64,000 bases of DNA from Saprospiraceae bacterium (lineage in GTDB: Bacteria; Bacteroidota; Bacteroidia; Chitinophagales; Saprospiraceae), in contig JADKAE010000023.1 in assembly GCA_016715405.1 (NCBI GenBank), forward strand, positions 1-64,000, written 5' to 3'. A program made the position numbers and the translations under genes. Below the pieces are notes generated by a model, which had not been told where the DNA came from, ran no database searches, and was given only the letters and a program-made list of their open reading frames with translations. How positions within the stretch are numbered: the stretch's first letter is position 1; every line of letters begins with the position of its first letter. Shown piece by piece: positions 56,423 to 64,000 of the stretch.

Positions 56423-56515
56423 TGAGGGTTGATGAAGTTGATGAGGGTTGATGAAAGTTAGATATAAACCCTATACACCCTCTAAACCTTCATAAACCCC
56501 AAAACAAAGTAATTT
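56423..56515. repeat. Word hairpin (GATGAGGGTT / AACCTTCATAAACCC)
   Basis: TTGATGAGGGTTGATGAAGT-type words follow the mqnE TGA directly. The right side (56470-56515) has ACCCTATACACCCTCTAAAC and TTCATAAACCC words that partly complement them. The fit is looser than in other hairpins. Confidence 0.7.
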
Positions 56516-56519
56516 CTAA

Positions 56520-57157
56520 ATGCACAAAACCAATACATCGTAAGACACGGCGAAACAGAGTACAACCGACTTGGCGTAGTGCAGGGCAGCGGCGTAGATG
56601 CGCACCTCAACGAATACGGTAAGTTGCAGGCAGCGGCGCTTTTCGAATGCTACAAACACGTGCCCTTCGAAATCGTATTGACCTCCAAATTGCGGCGCAC
56701 CCACCAGACGGCCTTGCCATTCATTGAGCAGGGCAGGCCCTGGGAGCAATGGGAAGAACTCAACGAAATGAACTGGGGGATTTATGAGGGAAGGCCCAGC
56801 AGTCCGAGCATGCACGAAGCCTACAAGCGCGTCAAAACGCATTGGAATGCCGGCAACTACGACGCTTGCCTCGAAGGCGCCGAAAGCGCAGCCCAACTTG
56901 GTGAGCGCATCGGCCGGTTTATCGATCAGTTGAAGCAGCGCACCGAGAAACACATTTTGGTGTGCTCGCACGGTCGCGCCATGTGCGCCATGGTATGTCT
57001 GCTCAAAGGGCATCCGCTGAGCGAGATGAACAACCTGAAGCACGACAACACCGGACTGTGGGTAGCTCAATACGATGGCACACATTTTCATTTTGAACTG
57101 GAAAATGATACCAGGCATTTGCAGTTGCTGAAAGAAGAACGTTTTCTAACCAGATAA
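56520..57157 (+). CDS. Histidine phosphatase-family protein (one frameshift)
   Basis: About 212 residues. Start ATG 56520; adding one A to the run near 56526-56529 gives MHKNQYIVRHGETEYNRLGV, the standard phosphate-binding start RHGETxxN. The uncorrected frame only begins at 56579 and would lack the catalytic His. The second His is in LVCSHGRAMCAM and the acid is in the GRPSSPSMHEAYKR region. It lies between mqnE and mqnA, four bases before mqnA, and so may belong to the menaquinone pathway, although the family also acts broadly in phosphate removal. Confidence 0.8.
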
Positions 57158-57161
57158 GCCA

Positions 57162-57959
57162 ATGGCAAAAGAAAAATTCAAAGTCACCGCGGTGAGTTAT
57201 CTCAATACAAAACCGCTGCTCTACGGCCTGTTCAAAAGCCGGGTGAGCGAAAAAATCGACCTCCAACTCGATATTCCTTCGGTGTGCGCCCAAAAACTCG
57301 AACGCGGCGAAGCCGACCTGGGGCTGGTGCCCGTAGCGATTATCCCTGAATTATCGAGCCCCCGGCTGGTATCCGATTACTGCATCGGCACGGTAGGGGC
57401 CGTCAAAACCGTGTGCATCTACGCCGAACAACCCCTGGAGCAACTGGAGGCTATCTACCTCGACTACCACTCGCGCACCTCCGTTGAATTAGTCAAAATA
57501 CTGCTGGAAAAATACTGGAAACTCAGCCCACAGCTCCTTCCCGCTAGCCCCGGCTTTGAACAACAAATACAAGGAAAAACCGGCGCGCTGGTCATCGGCG
57601 ACCGCACCATCGGACTCGACCTCCAATACCCATACGTGTATGACCTGGGCGCCGCCTGGATGGCCTACACCGGCTTGCCCTTCGTATTTGCTGCCTGGGT
57701 GAGCAACAAAACCCTGCCCGAAGATTTTATCGCCGAATTCAATGAAGCCCTGCACCTGGGTATTTCGGCTATCCCGGAATTGATCTATCTCATTCCGCGC
57801 CCGCATCCGCAATTTGATTTGCAGGAGTATTACACCCAAAATATTAGTTATCAACTTGACGACGATAAACGCAAGGCGCTGCAACTGTTTTTATCACTGC
57901 TGTCGCCTGACATGCCCAAATTGCCCCTGATCTTTCAGCAATCGGTGATGGAAGGTTAA
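57162..57959 (+). CDS. mqnA: Chorismate dehydratase MqnA
   Basis: 265 residues, complete. The signature FKVTAVSYLNTKPLLYGLF opens the periplasmic-binding-like fold. LDIPSVCAQKLERGEADLGLVP, IGTVGAVKTVCIYAE, LDYHSRTSVELVKIL and GALVIGDRTIGLD contain the chorismate-binding residues. It converts chorismate into 3-enolpyruvyl-benzoate, the first step of the futalosine route whose next enzyme is MqnE, encoded 740 bases upstream. It is cytoplasmic. Confidence 0.93.
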   Translation: MAKEKFKVTAVSYLNTKPLLYGLFKSRVSEKIDLQLDIPSVCAQKLERGEADLGLVPVAIIPELSSPRLVSDYCIGTVGAVKTVCIYAEQPLEQLEAIYLDYHSRTSVELVKILLEKYWKLSPQLLPASPGFEQQIQGKTGALVIGDRTIGLDLQYPYVYDLGAAWMAYTGLPFVFAAWVSNKTLPEDFIAEFNEALHLGISAIPELIYLIPRPHPQFDLQEYYTQNISYQLDDDKRKALQLFLSLLSPDMPKLPLIFQQSVMEG

Positions 57960-57972
57960 TGTTGTTTTTTTT

Positions 57973-58065
57973 TAACCGCAGAGTTAAAGGAGTTTTTCGC
58001 GGAGTTTCGCAGAGTCAAAACAACACTCAGCGAAACTCGGCGCTTAACTCCTTTAACTCTGCGGT
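57973..58065. repeat. Long hairpin of CGCAGAGTT/GGAGTTTCG words
   Basis: ACCGCAGAGTTAAAGGAG at 57974-57991 pairs perfectly with CTCCTTTAACTCTGCGGT at 58047-58064. Inside, CGCGGAGTTTCGCAGAG and CTCAGCGAAACTCGGCG continue the pairing. I recall CGCAGAG-type hairpins from many environmental genomes. It follows the mqnA stop at 12 bases. Confidence 0.92.
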
Positions 58066-58155
58066 AAATAACTCCAATCAACAAGTTCAAACGTCGGCTG
58101 TTATACCTTTTACTAAAGCGTATTGCGTTCATATTTGTAATAAAAATACCGACTT

Positions 58156-58830
58156 ATGCTCAAATGGAATGTTTTCAAAATTTTATTAGTGGGGTTACCC
58201 CTTTTATCCTGTACTTACAAAAACGCGAACACCATGACAGACAAAGGCCAATCGCCAGATCAAACTACACTTGACAGCATCCCCGCCGACCAAATCGAAA
58301 CCGCCACGCTTGCCGGAGGCTGCTTCTGGTGTATCGAAGCCGTTTTCCAGGATCTACAAGGCGTATATTCGGCAGAATCAGGTTATTCCGGCGGCACCGC
58401 TGAAACCGCCAACTACAAAATGGTTGGTTCGGGTACTACCAAACATGCCGAAGTCGTACAGATCAGATTCAACCCGCAGGTAATTTCTTTTTCAGAAATT
58501 TTGGAGGTCTTTTGGAACGTACACGACCCCACCACCCTCAACCGCCAGGGCAACGACGTGGGTCCGCAATACCGCTCGGCTATTTTTTATCATAATGAAA
58601 AACAAAAAGCCGAAGCCGAAAAATCGATACGCGAAACTGCCGCCGAAATCTGGGAAAAATCCATCGTGACCGAAGTAGTGCCTTTCGATGCGTATTATCC
58701 GGCAGAGGACTACCACCAGGACTACTACAACCTCGTGGGCGACCGAAATCCTTACTGCACGATTGTAATTACGCCCAAGGTGCAGAAATTCAAGAAGTTA
58801 TTCCCGGACAAGATCAAGGTCAAGGAATGA
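58156..58830 (+). CDS. msrA: Methionine (S)-sulfoxide reductase, lipoprotein form
   Basis: 224 residues. The lipoprotein signal ends LPLLSC. The catalytic Cys56 lies in LAGGCFWCIEAVFQ. GYSGGTAETANYKMVGSGTT, the metal-free HAEVVQIRFNPQVISF stretch, WNVHDPTTLNRQGNDVGPQY and YHQDYYNLVG are canonical. It reduces methionine-S-sulfoxide and complements MsrB at 26681, which is also a lipoprotein, so both probably act in the periplasm. It ends in the octamer array. Confidence 0.95.
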   Translation: MLKWNVFKILLVGLPLLSCTYKNANTMTDKGQSPDQTTLDSIPADQIETATLAGGCFWCIEAVFQDLQGVYSAESGYSGGTAETANYKMVGSGTTKHAEVVQIRFNPQVISFSEILEVFWNVHDPTTLNRQGNDVGPQYRSAIFYHNEKQKAEAEKSIRETAAEIWEKSIVTEVVPFDAYYPAEDYHQDYYNLVGDRNPYCTIVITPKVQKFKKLFPDKIKVKE

Positions 58831-58936
58831 CTATAAGACTTTAGGACTATACGACTGTACGACTATAAGAACCGAAGTGGTCGTACAGTCGTACAGTCGT
58901 ATAGTCGCACACTCGCACACTCGCACACTCGCATAC
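58831..58936. repeat. Tandem-octamer hairpin (GACTATAC / TCGTACAG)
   Basis: Left units GACTATAA, GACTTTAG, GACTATAC and GACTGTAC pair with TCGTACAG and TCGTATAG on the right. Two further octamers, CGCACACT x3, follow. The msrA stop TGA is the start of the first unit. It ends six bases before the SulP ATG. Confidence 0.92.
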
Positions 58937-58942
58937 AAACAG

Positions 58943-60507
58943 ATGCCAACCAAGTCCATAACCGGCCTCCTCCCCATACTCTTTCCCTTTCTCCGTTGGC
59001 GGAAAGAGATCAACAAGCGCAGCTTGAAATCCGACCTGGCGGCCGGAATTACAGGAGCTATCATCGTATTGCCGCAGGGTCTGACCTTTGCCATGATAGC
59101 GGTATCTTCCAACTTGCGCTGGGTATCGGGCGCATGGGCACCTTGGCCAACTTTGTATCGCAGGTAGTGCTCACCGGGTTTACAGCCGGCGCCGCCATAC
59201 TCATCATAGAAAGCCAGCTGAAAAATCTGCTTGGCATTGCCTTGCCCAAAGCCGATTCCTTTTTGCATTCGCTGGCTGATTTATCGGGGCATCTGGCTTC
59301 AACCAACCTATATGCTTTAGGCACGGGGTTATTCACATTAGCTGTCGCCATAATTATAAAAAAATGGTTGCCCCGGTGGCCAAATATGATCATCGCCCTG
59401 GTAGCGGGAAGCATTCTGGCGCAAATATTGATTGCCAAAGGCGGCGTCATTCAACTGATAGGCCCTGTGAAGGGCAGTTTGCCGCCTCCTTCCCTACCCG
59501 ACTTTCAGTTTGCCAACCTGGCCTTGTTGGCGCCCAAAGCATTTGCCGTAGCGATATTGGGTTTGATCCAGTCCATCGGCATTGCCCGTTCGATAGCCAT
59601 CAAATCCAACCAGCAAATTGACCCCAACCAGGAATTCATCGGACAGGGTTTGTCGAATATCGTGGGCAGTTTTTTTTCCTCTTATGCCGGCGCAGGTTCC
59701 TTCACCCGATCGGGGTTGAATTACGAGTCGGGCGCCAAAACGCCGCTGGCCGTCATTTTCGCCTCCTTGCTCCTTATGGTCATCGTGTTGCTGATTGCGC
59801 CACTCATCGCCTACCTTCCCATGCCCGCCATGGCCGCAGTGATTGTGCTGGTCGGCTATAGCCTGATCGACTTCCGGTTTTCGCGTACTGTGCTCAAAGC
59901 CAGCAAGCGTCAGGGCACGGTTTTGCTCATCACCTTTTTTTCCACCTTATTTCTCGATTTGGAATATGCCGTCTACATCGGCGTATTTTTCTCGCTCGTT
60001 TTTTACCTGCAGCGCACCTCCCAGCCCAACGTAGCAGTGATGGCGCCCGACCCGGCAGAACCCAACCGGACATTTACCTACGTAGTTCGCAAGCAACTGC
60101 TGGAATGTCCGCAGTTAAAAGTAGTGCGCATCGACGGCTCCATCTTTTTCGGCTCCATTCACCATATTGCCGCCGAGATCAGGCAATTAGAAGAAGAAGA
60201 CGATTTCAAACACCTATTAGTCGTGGCCACGGGCATCAACTTCATCGACGTACCCGGCTCGGAATGGCTGGTGCAAGAATTCAAATACTGGAACGAAAAA
60301 GGCGGCGGGCTTTATTTTTCGGGATTAAAGCTCAACGCCCAGGATATACTGATCAAAGGCGGCTTCAAAGCCACAATTGGCGAGGGCCATTTTTATACTT
60401 CCAAAGAAGAAGCCATAGCCGATATTTTCCAAAAGCTGGACCCGGCTATATGTCATTCCTGCAAAACGCGAATTTTCCTGGAATGCAGTCAGCAGCCTGG
60501 ATTGTGA
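58943..60507 (+). pseudogene. SulP-family anion transporter with internal deletion
   Basis: A SulP transporter with a C-terminal STAS domain. The N-terminus (KSDLAAGITGAIIVLPQG, then LTFAMIA) is TM1-2. At about 59095 the frame changes and the sequence resumes at GIFQLALGIGRMGTLANFV, which in homologues comes some 75-90 residues later. So about 230-270 bases with TM3 to TM5 are missing. The rest is intact: GFTAGAAILIIESQLKNLLG, the substrate region SNIVGSFFSSYAGAGSFTRS, several helices and the STAS domain (RIDGSIFFGSIHHIAAEIRQ, DVPGSEWLVQEF). Transport function is doubtful unless the gap is an assembly fault. Confidence 0.82.
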
Positions 60508-60584
60508 TATAAATCAACAAACAGCAAAGCGCATATCATTGGTTTTTGGAGGTTAAAATGGCAACTTATGGCAAATCATGAGAA

Positions 60585-61288
60585 ATGCCAGCCGTGAAAA
60601 CAAGCCCGTACATCTTTTTCCTGGCCGTCTTTGCAATTGGCTGTAGCCGCCAAAAGAATCCCTCCAGCACGAATTTGGAGAGGGGTATTATTACATGAGC
60701 AACAGAGAGAAAGTATATCTGTTGATGGTAGAAGACACTATACAGGTATATGCGGTTGAAGCGGGCCGAAAAATTGCGGATACAACCCGGTATCGCCCAC
60801 ATGTTTTTCCTGAGGTGAGTTACGACATAGCTCCATCCAGCTTTCAGGTTATCAAAAGCGGCCTGGATTTTGATTTTATCACAATCGCTTTCAAATATCG
60901 TCCATCTCGACGCGATATTCCCCCACAGTTACACACTAACCTCAATGGCGCAATTTATTTGGGGTATCGCACCGATTGGTATCGAATCCGTTACGACAAA
61001 ACTCCGCTTGGCGTGTACAGGCGGCATTTTCGGAATACGGGCTTCGATTTTGGCGGTTTTGCAGGCATTGGCTCCACAGCGATCAACTACACTGTAACCG
61101 GTGGCCGGCTCGATCAAGACTACGAAGGCATAATATGCAGTACCGGACTGGGTGCGTTTACGGGTTTAGACAGCTTCGGCTTTGGTCTGACCATCGGCTG
61201 GGATTTCCTGTTAGACAACAATAGTCAATACTGGCTCTACCACCGTGCACCGTGGATAGGCCTTGCCTTGGGAATCAATCTAAACTAA
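60585..61288 (+). CDS. Lipoprotein of unknown function, barrel-like (one frameshift)
   Basis: About 234 residues. Start ATG 60585 leads to PAVKTSPYIFFLAVFAIGCS, a lipoprotein signal with lipobox GC. Adding one G near 60674-60678 joins ERGYYYMSNREKVYLL to the main frame. The rest (YRIRYDKTPLGVYRRHF, then FGGFAGIGSTAINYTVTGGR, GFGLTIGWDFLLDNNSQYW, WIGLALGINLN) alternates aromatic and Gly strands and ends in a strand, like small outer-membrane barrels, although a lipid anchor is uncommon for these. I do not recognise the family. It ends four bases from the convergent OmpA gene. Confidence 0.62.
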
Positions 61289-61291
61289 GGT

Positions 61292-62277
61292 TCAATTGCC
61301 AATAATTTCAAACAGCGCCTGCAAATTCGGTGTCAGGATAATCTCCGTGCGGCGATTCTGGGCCTTGCCGTTGGCGGTTTCATTGGTAGCGACGGGGTAA
61401 AACTCTCCCCTACCCGAGGCGATAATCCGCTTGGGATCGAGGCCGCTGGTAGTGAGTTCCCTGACCACCGAAGTAGCGCGCATCACGCTGAGGTCCCAGT
61501 TGAGATCCGACTCGCCGTCGGAGTCGGTATGGCCCTCCACCATCACCGCGATATCGGCGTTGGCGCTCAGCACCTGGGCTAGTTTGGCGATGGCATTTTT
61601 GCCTTCGGCATTAATCGTGCGGCTGCCGGAGCGGAACAACAGGTTTTGGCTAAGCGACACATAAATCTTGCCATCCTGCTCGCGCACGCTCAGGTCGGCG
61701 GCGGAAAAGCCGCGCAGGGCCTGGTTCACCTTGTCGCGAATATCATTGAGTTTGGCTTCCTTATCCAGCAGGGCGCTTTCCAGTTCCTTCACACGTTTCT
61801 CGCGGTCGCTCAGGCTGGATTCCAGTTGATTAGTCCGGCCTTCCTTGGCTTTTGCGTCGGCTTCGGCTTGTTTGAGCGCCTGTTCGCGCTTTTCCAATTC
61901 CAGTTCCTTAGCACTCAGCTTGGCGGTCAATTCTTTGATTTCGCCGGAAGAAGACTCGAGCAATTCGCGGTTTTGGGCCAGCATGCGGTCGTAGCGCATC
62001 AGCAGGTCGCGGTTAGTGGCGTCGAGTTGCTCGTAGCGCTCTTGGAAATCGCCAGATCGCTCTGGTTGTTCTTGCGTTCGCGCTCCGACTCGTCGAGCGA
62101 CTTTCTGAGGATAGTGTTTTCGCTGGTCAGCGCTTTGGCCTGGCCGCTGGTTTGGTCGTAATCGCGTTGCAGGCGATTTTTCCAGGATTCCATTTCGTCG
62201 TATTTGCGGGAGGAGACGCAACTGCTTAAAAGCAAAGCGCTAGTGGCGCATATCACAAGGATGGGAAGGAGTCGCAT
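61292..62277 (-). CDS. OmpA-family lipoprotein with long coiled coil (one frameshift)
   Basis: About 328 residues. The lipoprotein signal ends LLLSSCVS. A coiled coil of about 190 residues follows, rich in Glu/Lys/Arg (TSENTILRKSLDESERERK; AKLSAKELELEKREQALKQA). Restoring one G near 62048 links NNQSDLGDFQERYEQL. The C-terminal OmpA domain has SLSQNLLFRSGSRTINAEGK, VEGHTDSDGESDLNWDLSVM, RGEFYPVATNETANGKAQNR and the peptidoglycan-binding NRRTEI. It should tether the outer membrane to peptidoglycan. Confidence 0.9.
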
Positions 62278-62305
62278 AGTTTTTTTTTGGGGATAAGATA
62301 GGGAA

Positions 62306-62386
62306 TAATTTGCTGATGTGCTGATTGGTTAATGTGCTGATGGGCTGATAATCATATTATTAGCAAATCAGCAAATCAGCAAATTT
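62306..62386. repeat. Tandem-octamer hairpin (GCTGATGT / CAGCAAAT)
   Basis: TTGCTGATGTGCTGATTGGT words on the left pair with TAGCAAATCAGCAAATCAGC on the right. It sits between the divergent OmpA and LamG genes, away from any stop codon, unlike most arrays here. Confidence 0.88.
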
Positions 62387-62490
62387 ATTTATAAAAGACA
62401 GGTAACAATCTTCGTATGCGTGGGATTGGAGATTAAATCCCGTGGACATCTCATATCCCAAACATTTTCTCCACATCCAAAATCAATATC

Positions 62491-64000
62491 ATGAAGCATC
62501 GGATTTTGACCCTTCAGTTATTTCTTTTTTTTTATGATGCCCCTGTTTCTACCGGCCCAATGCGATGATACTGCGCTGGACTTCGACGGGGTAAACGACG
62601 TAGTCCAATTGGCGCCAAGCCCTATTACAGGAAACTCAGGCTTCACTGTGGAAGCCAGATTTCTTTCAACTGCGACGAGCGGCAGCACTAGCTGTTCGGG
62701 TAATTTCAAAAGACTATTCTCCTTCATCGGCACAGGCAGGCGCATAGAGGTGGGGGAATGCGGGGGAAACCCCAGTATTTATTGGGCTTCGAGTGCATCA
62801 TCCCAGGGCCCCATATCTTTTGGCGCCAACATCCGCGATGGCAGTTGCCACCATCTTGCAATGGTGTATACGGGAACCAACCTAGTGATTTACCTGGATG
62901 GCGTCTCGGTTCATACTGTAAGCATACCGGGCAATTTCAGTCCGCTATCCACCTTCCGTGCCGGGCAATGGGGCGGAGGCCTGACGCCTAATGAAAACTG
63001 GAAGGGAACAATCGACGAAGTTCGCTTATGGAACGTCGCGCGGACTCAAGCGGAGATCGATGCGAACCGTACTTTGCGGCTGACGGGAACTGAGCCCGAT
63101 CTGGAAGCATATTGGCAAATGGAAGACGGCATACCCGCCGGCAATAATACGGCCATCTCCATGGTTAACGACCTCACCGGCAATGCCAATCACGGCGCTT
63201 TAATCAATTTTTCTCTGATGCCGGGAACTACCAGCAATTTTGTTTGCTCAGGCTGCAATCAAGCCGAAGTTATCATTAAAGACTATGCCACCCGTACCAT
63301 CGACTTACAAGAAATATGCAGTGGTGACCCCGTCCATTTCTGCCTTGCCCTTGGGGAAAATATTCCGACTACCAACGCCACCTGCTACGATGTCGTATGG
63401 GAATATAACGATGGTGCTGGTTGGACCCATTGCCTACCAGCACTTTTTCCGGGATTTGCTTTCCGGTAGCCGCCGGCGAGATCACCATTGACTGCCTCAC
63501 TAGTCCTACCGGTTCTGTCGAACGCTATTACCGCGCTACAACAACCACTCCGGCAGGCTGTATATACACTTCCAATGAATATTTGCTGGATATGTTGCCC
63601 CCTTTCGCCTGTGTCTATCACTTTAACACCCAATACAGCTCTTTGCGAAGGTGATAATGCCCAAATTGCCGTTTCTTTGAATTCTCCCGACCCGTTTGTA
63701 GCTACCCCTGCAGGCGAGGTTAATATCCTGTGGAGTTTGCCGGACGGGACGACGATTTCCAACCAATCAGCTTTCAATTATCAGGTAAATAGCGCCTCGC
63801 CGCCTCAAGTTTGTTTTAGTGTGGTAGTCACCAATTGCGCTGTTAAATCGGTTTCTGCTTCTGCTTGTATAACCGTTGATAAACAACCGGTATGCGGTAC
63901 GATAACCGGCATGTCCGTTCCGGCCAACCTCATCCCCGATCAGACTGATCCAGACCTTTATTATATCTGCCCTGGCGACGATGCTGCCGTGGGCGTCGAC
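62491..64000 (+). CDS. LamG-domain surface protein, N-terminal part (three frameshifts, cut by edge)
   Basis: Start ATG 62491; adding one T to the run of nine near 62529 joins MKHRILTLQLFLFFFMMPLF, then LPAQCDD, a signal peptide. Residues 30-230 form a LamG/concanavalin-like jelly roll (LDFDGVNDVVQLAPSPITGN, GSCHHLAMVYTGTNLVIYLD, WKGTIDEVRLWNVARTQAEI, LEAYWQMEDG). One base near 63418 and one near 63610 must be corrected to continue (DPLPTSTFSGICFPVAAG, then SITLTPNTALCEGDNAQIAV). Ig-like modules with paired Cys follow to the window edge. A T9SS sorting domain is expected outside. Confidence 0.8.

Noticed and set aside
1..64000. tRNA, rRNA, transposase or phage genes
   Set aside because: I looked for conserved tRNA loop words, rRNA segments, DDE transposase motifs and phage structural genes and found none.

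Overview
The window comes from a Bacteroidota chromosome, most likely a member of the Saprospiria (inference from gene content). The signs are: many secreted proteins ending in type IX secretion (T9SS) C-terminal sorting domains; the T9SS/gliding protein GldN; SprB-type adhesin repeats; Bacteroidota-only families (DUF4296, DUF5683, DUF5777); the futalosine route to menaquinone (MqnE, MqnA); and promoters of the Bacteroidota type (TTG, 20 nt, TAnnTTTG). I saw no rRNA, tRNA, CRISPR array, transposase or prophage.

Layout. 0-5.2 kb (minus strand): two related cell-surface proteins, a barrel-like protein and a short-chain dehydrogenase. 5.2-8.1 kb: a SixA-like phosphatase, a DUF4296 lipoprotein, an orphan sorting-domain ORF and a T9SS protein. 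8.2-11.7 kb: an FMN reductase, a UPF0173 hydrolase, a ParA without its N-terminus, ParB and a DUF5683 protein. 11.9-20 kb: a patatin-like lipase read through into a GT4 glycosyltransferase, gldN, upp, a deacetylase-like protein, a secreted unknown and lipA. 20-25 kb: a Cys-rich exported protein, a PKD/Kazal-like surface protein and a dockerin-like protein. 25-31 kb: a helical protein, msrB, and a compact operon of two cytochrome-c-like lipoproteins, an OB-fold protein, YceI and a DUF5777 barrel. 31-35.6 kb: a 1587-residue thioredoxin/SprB-repeat surface protein. 35.8-45.7 kb: an ABC exporter, an M24 peptidase, a T9SS propeller protein, a methyltransferase-like membrane protein, ahcY, yidD and an M28 peptidase. 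45.8-49.6 kb: an AT-rich accessory stretch with a decayed alcohol dehydrogenase. 49.6-64 kb: an unknown exported protein, a CoA-transferase, a hemerythrin-like protein, a GT2, mqnE-phosphatase-mqnA, msrA, a SulP transporter, two envelope proteins and a LamG surface protein cut by the window edge.

Two features cut across the window. First, about twenty intergenic spacers hold hairpins or arrays built from 7-8 bp (twice 13 bp) tandem words. The words differ from spacer to spacer, and the arrays usually begin at, or within a few bases of, a stop codon. This is the most unusual signal here. Second, about 25 single-base frameshifts, mostly in homopolymers, split otherwise well-conserved genes and create false fusions. 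They look like uncorrected long-read errors, so I give reconstructed gene limits. parA and the SulP gene also lack a few hundred bases each, which a single-base error cannot explain.
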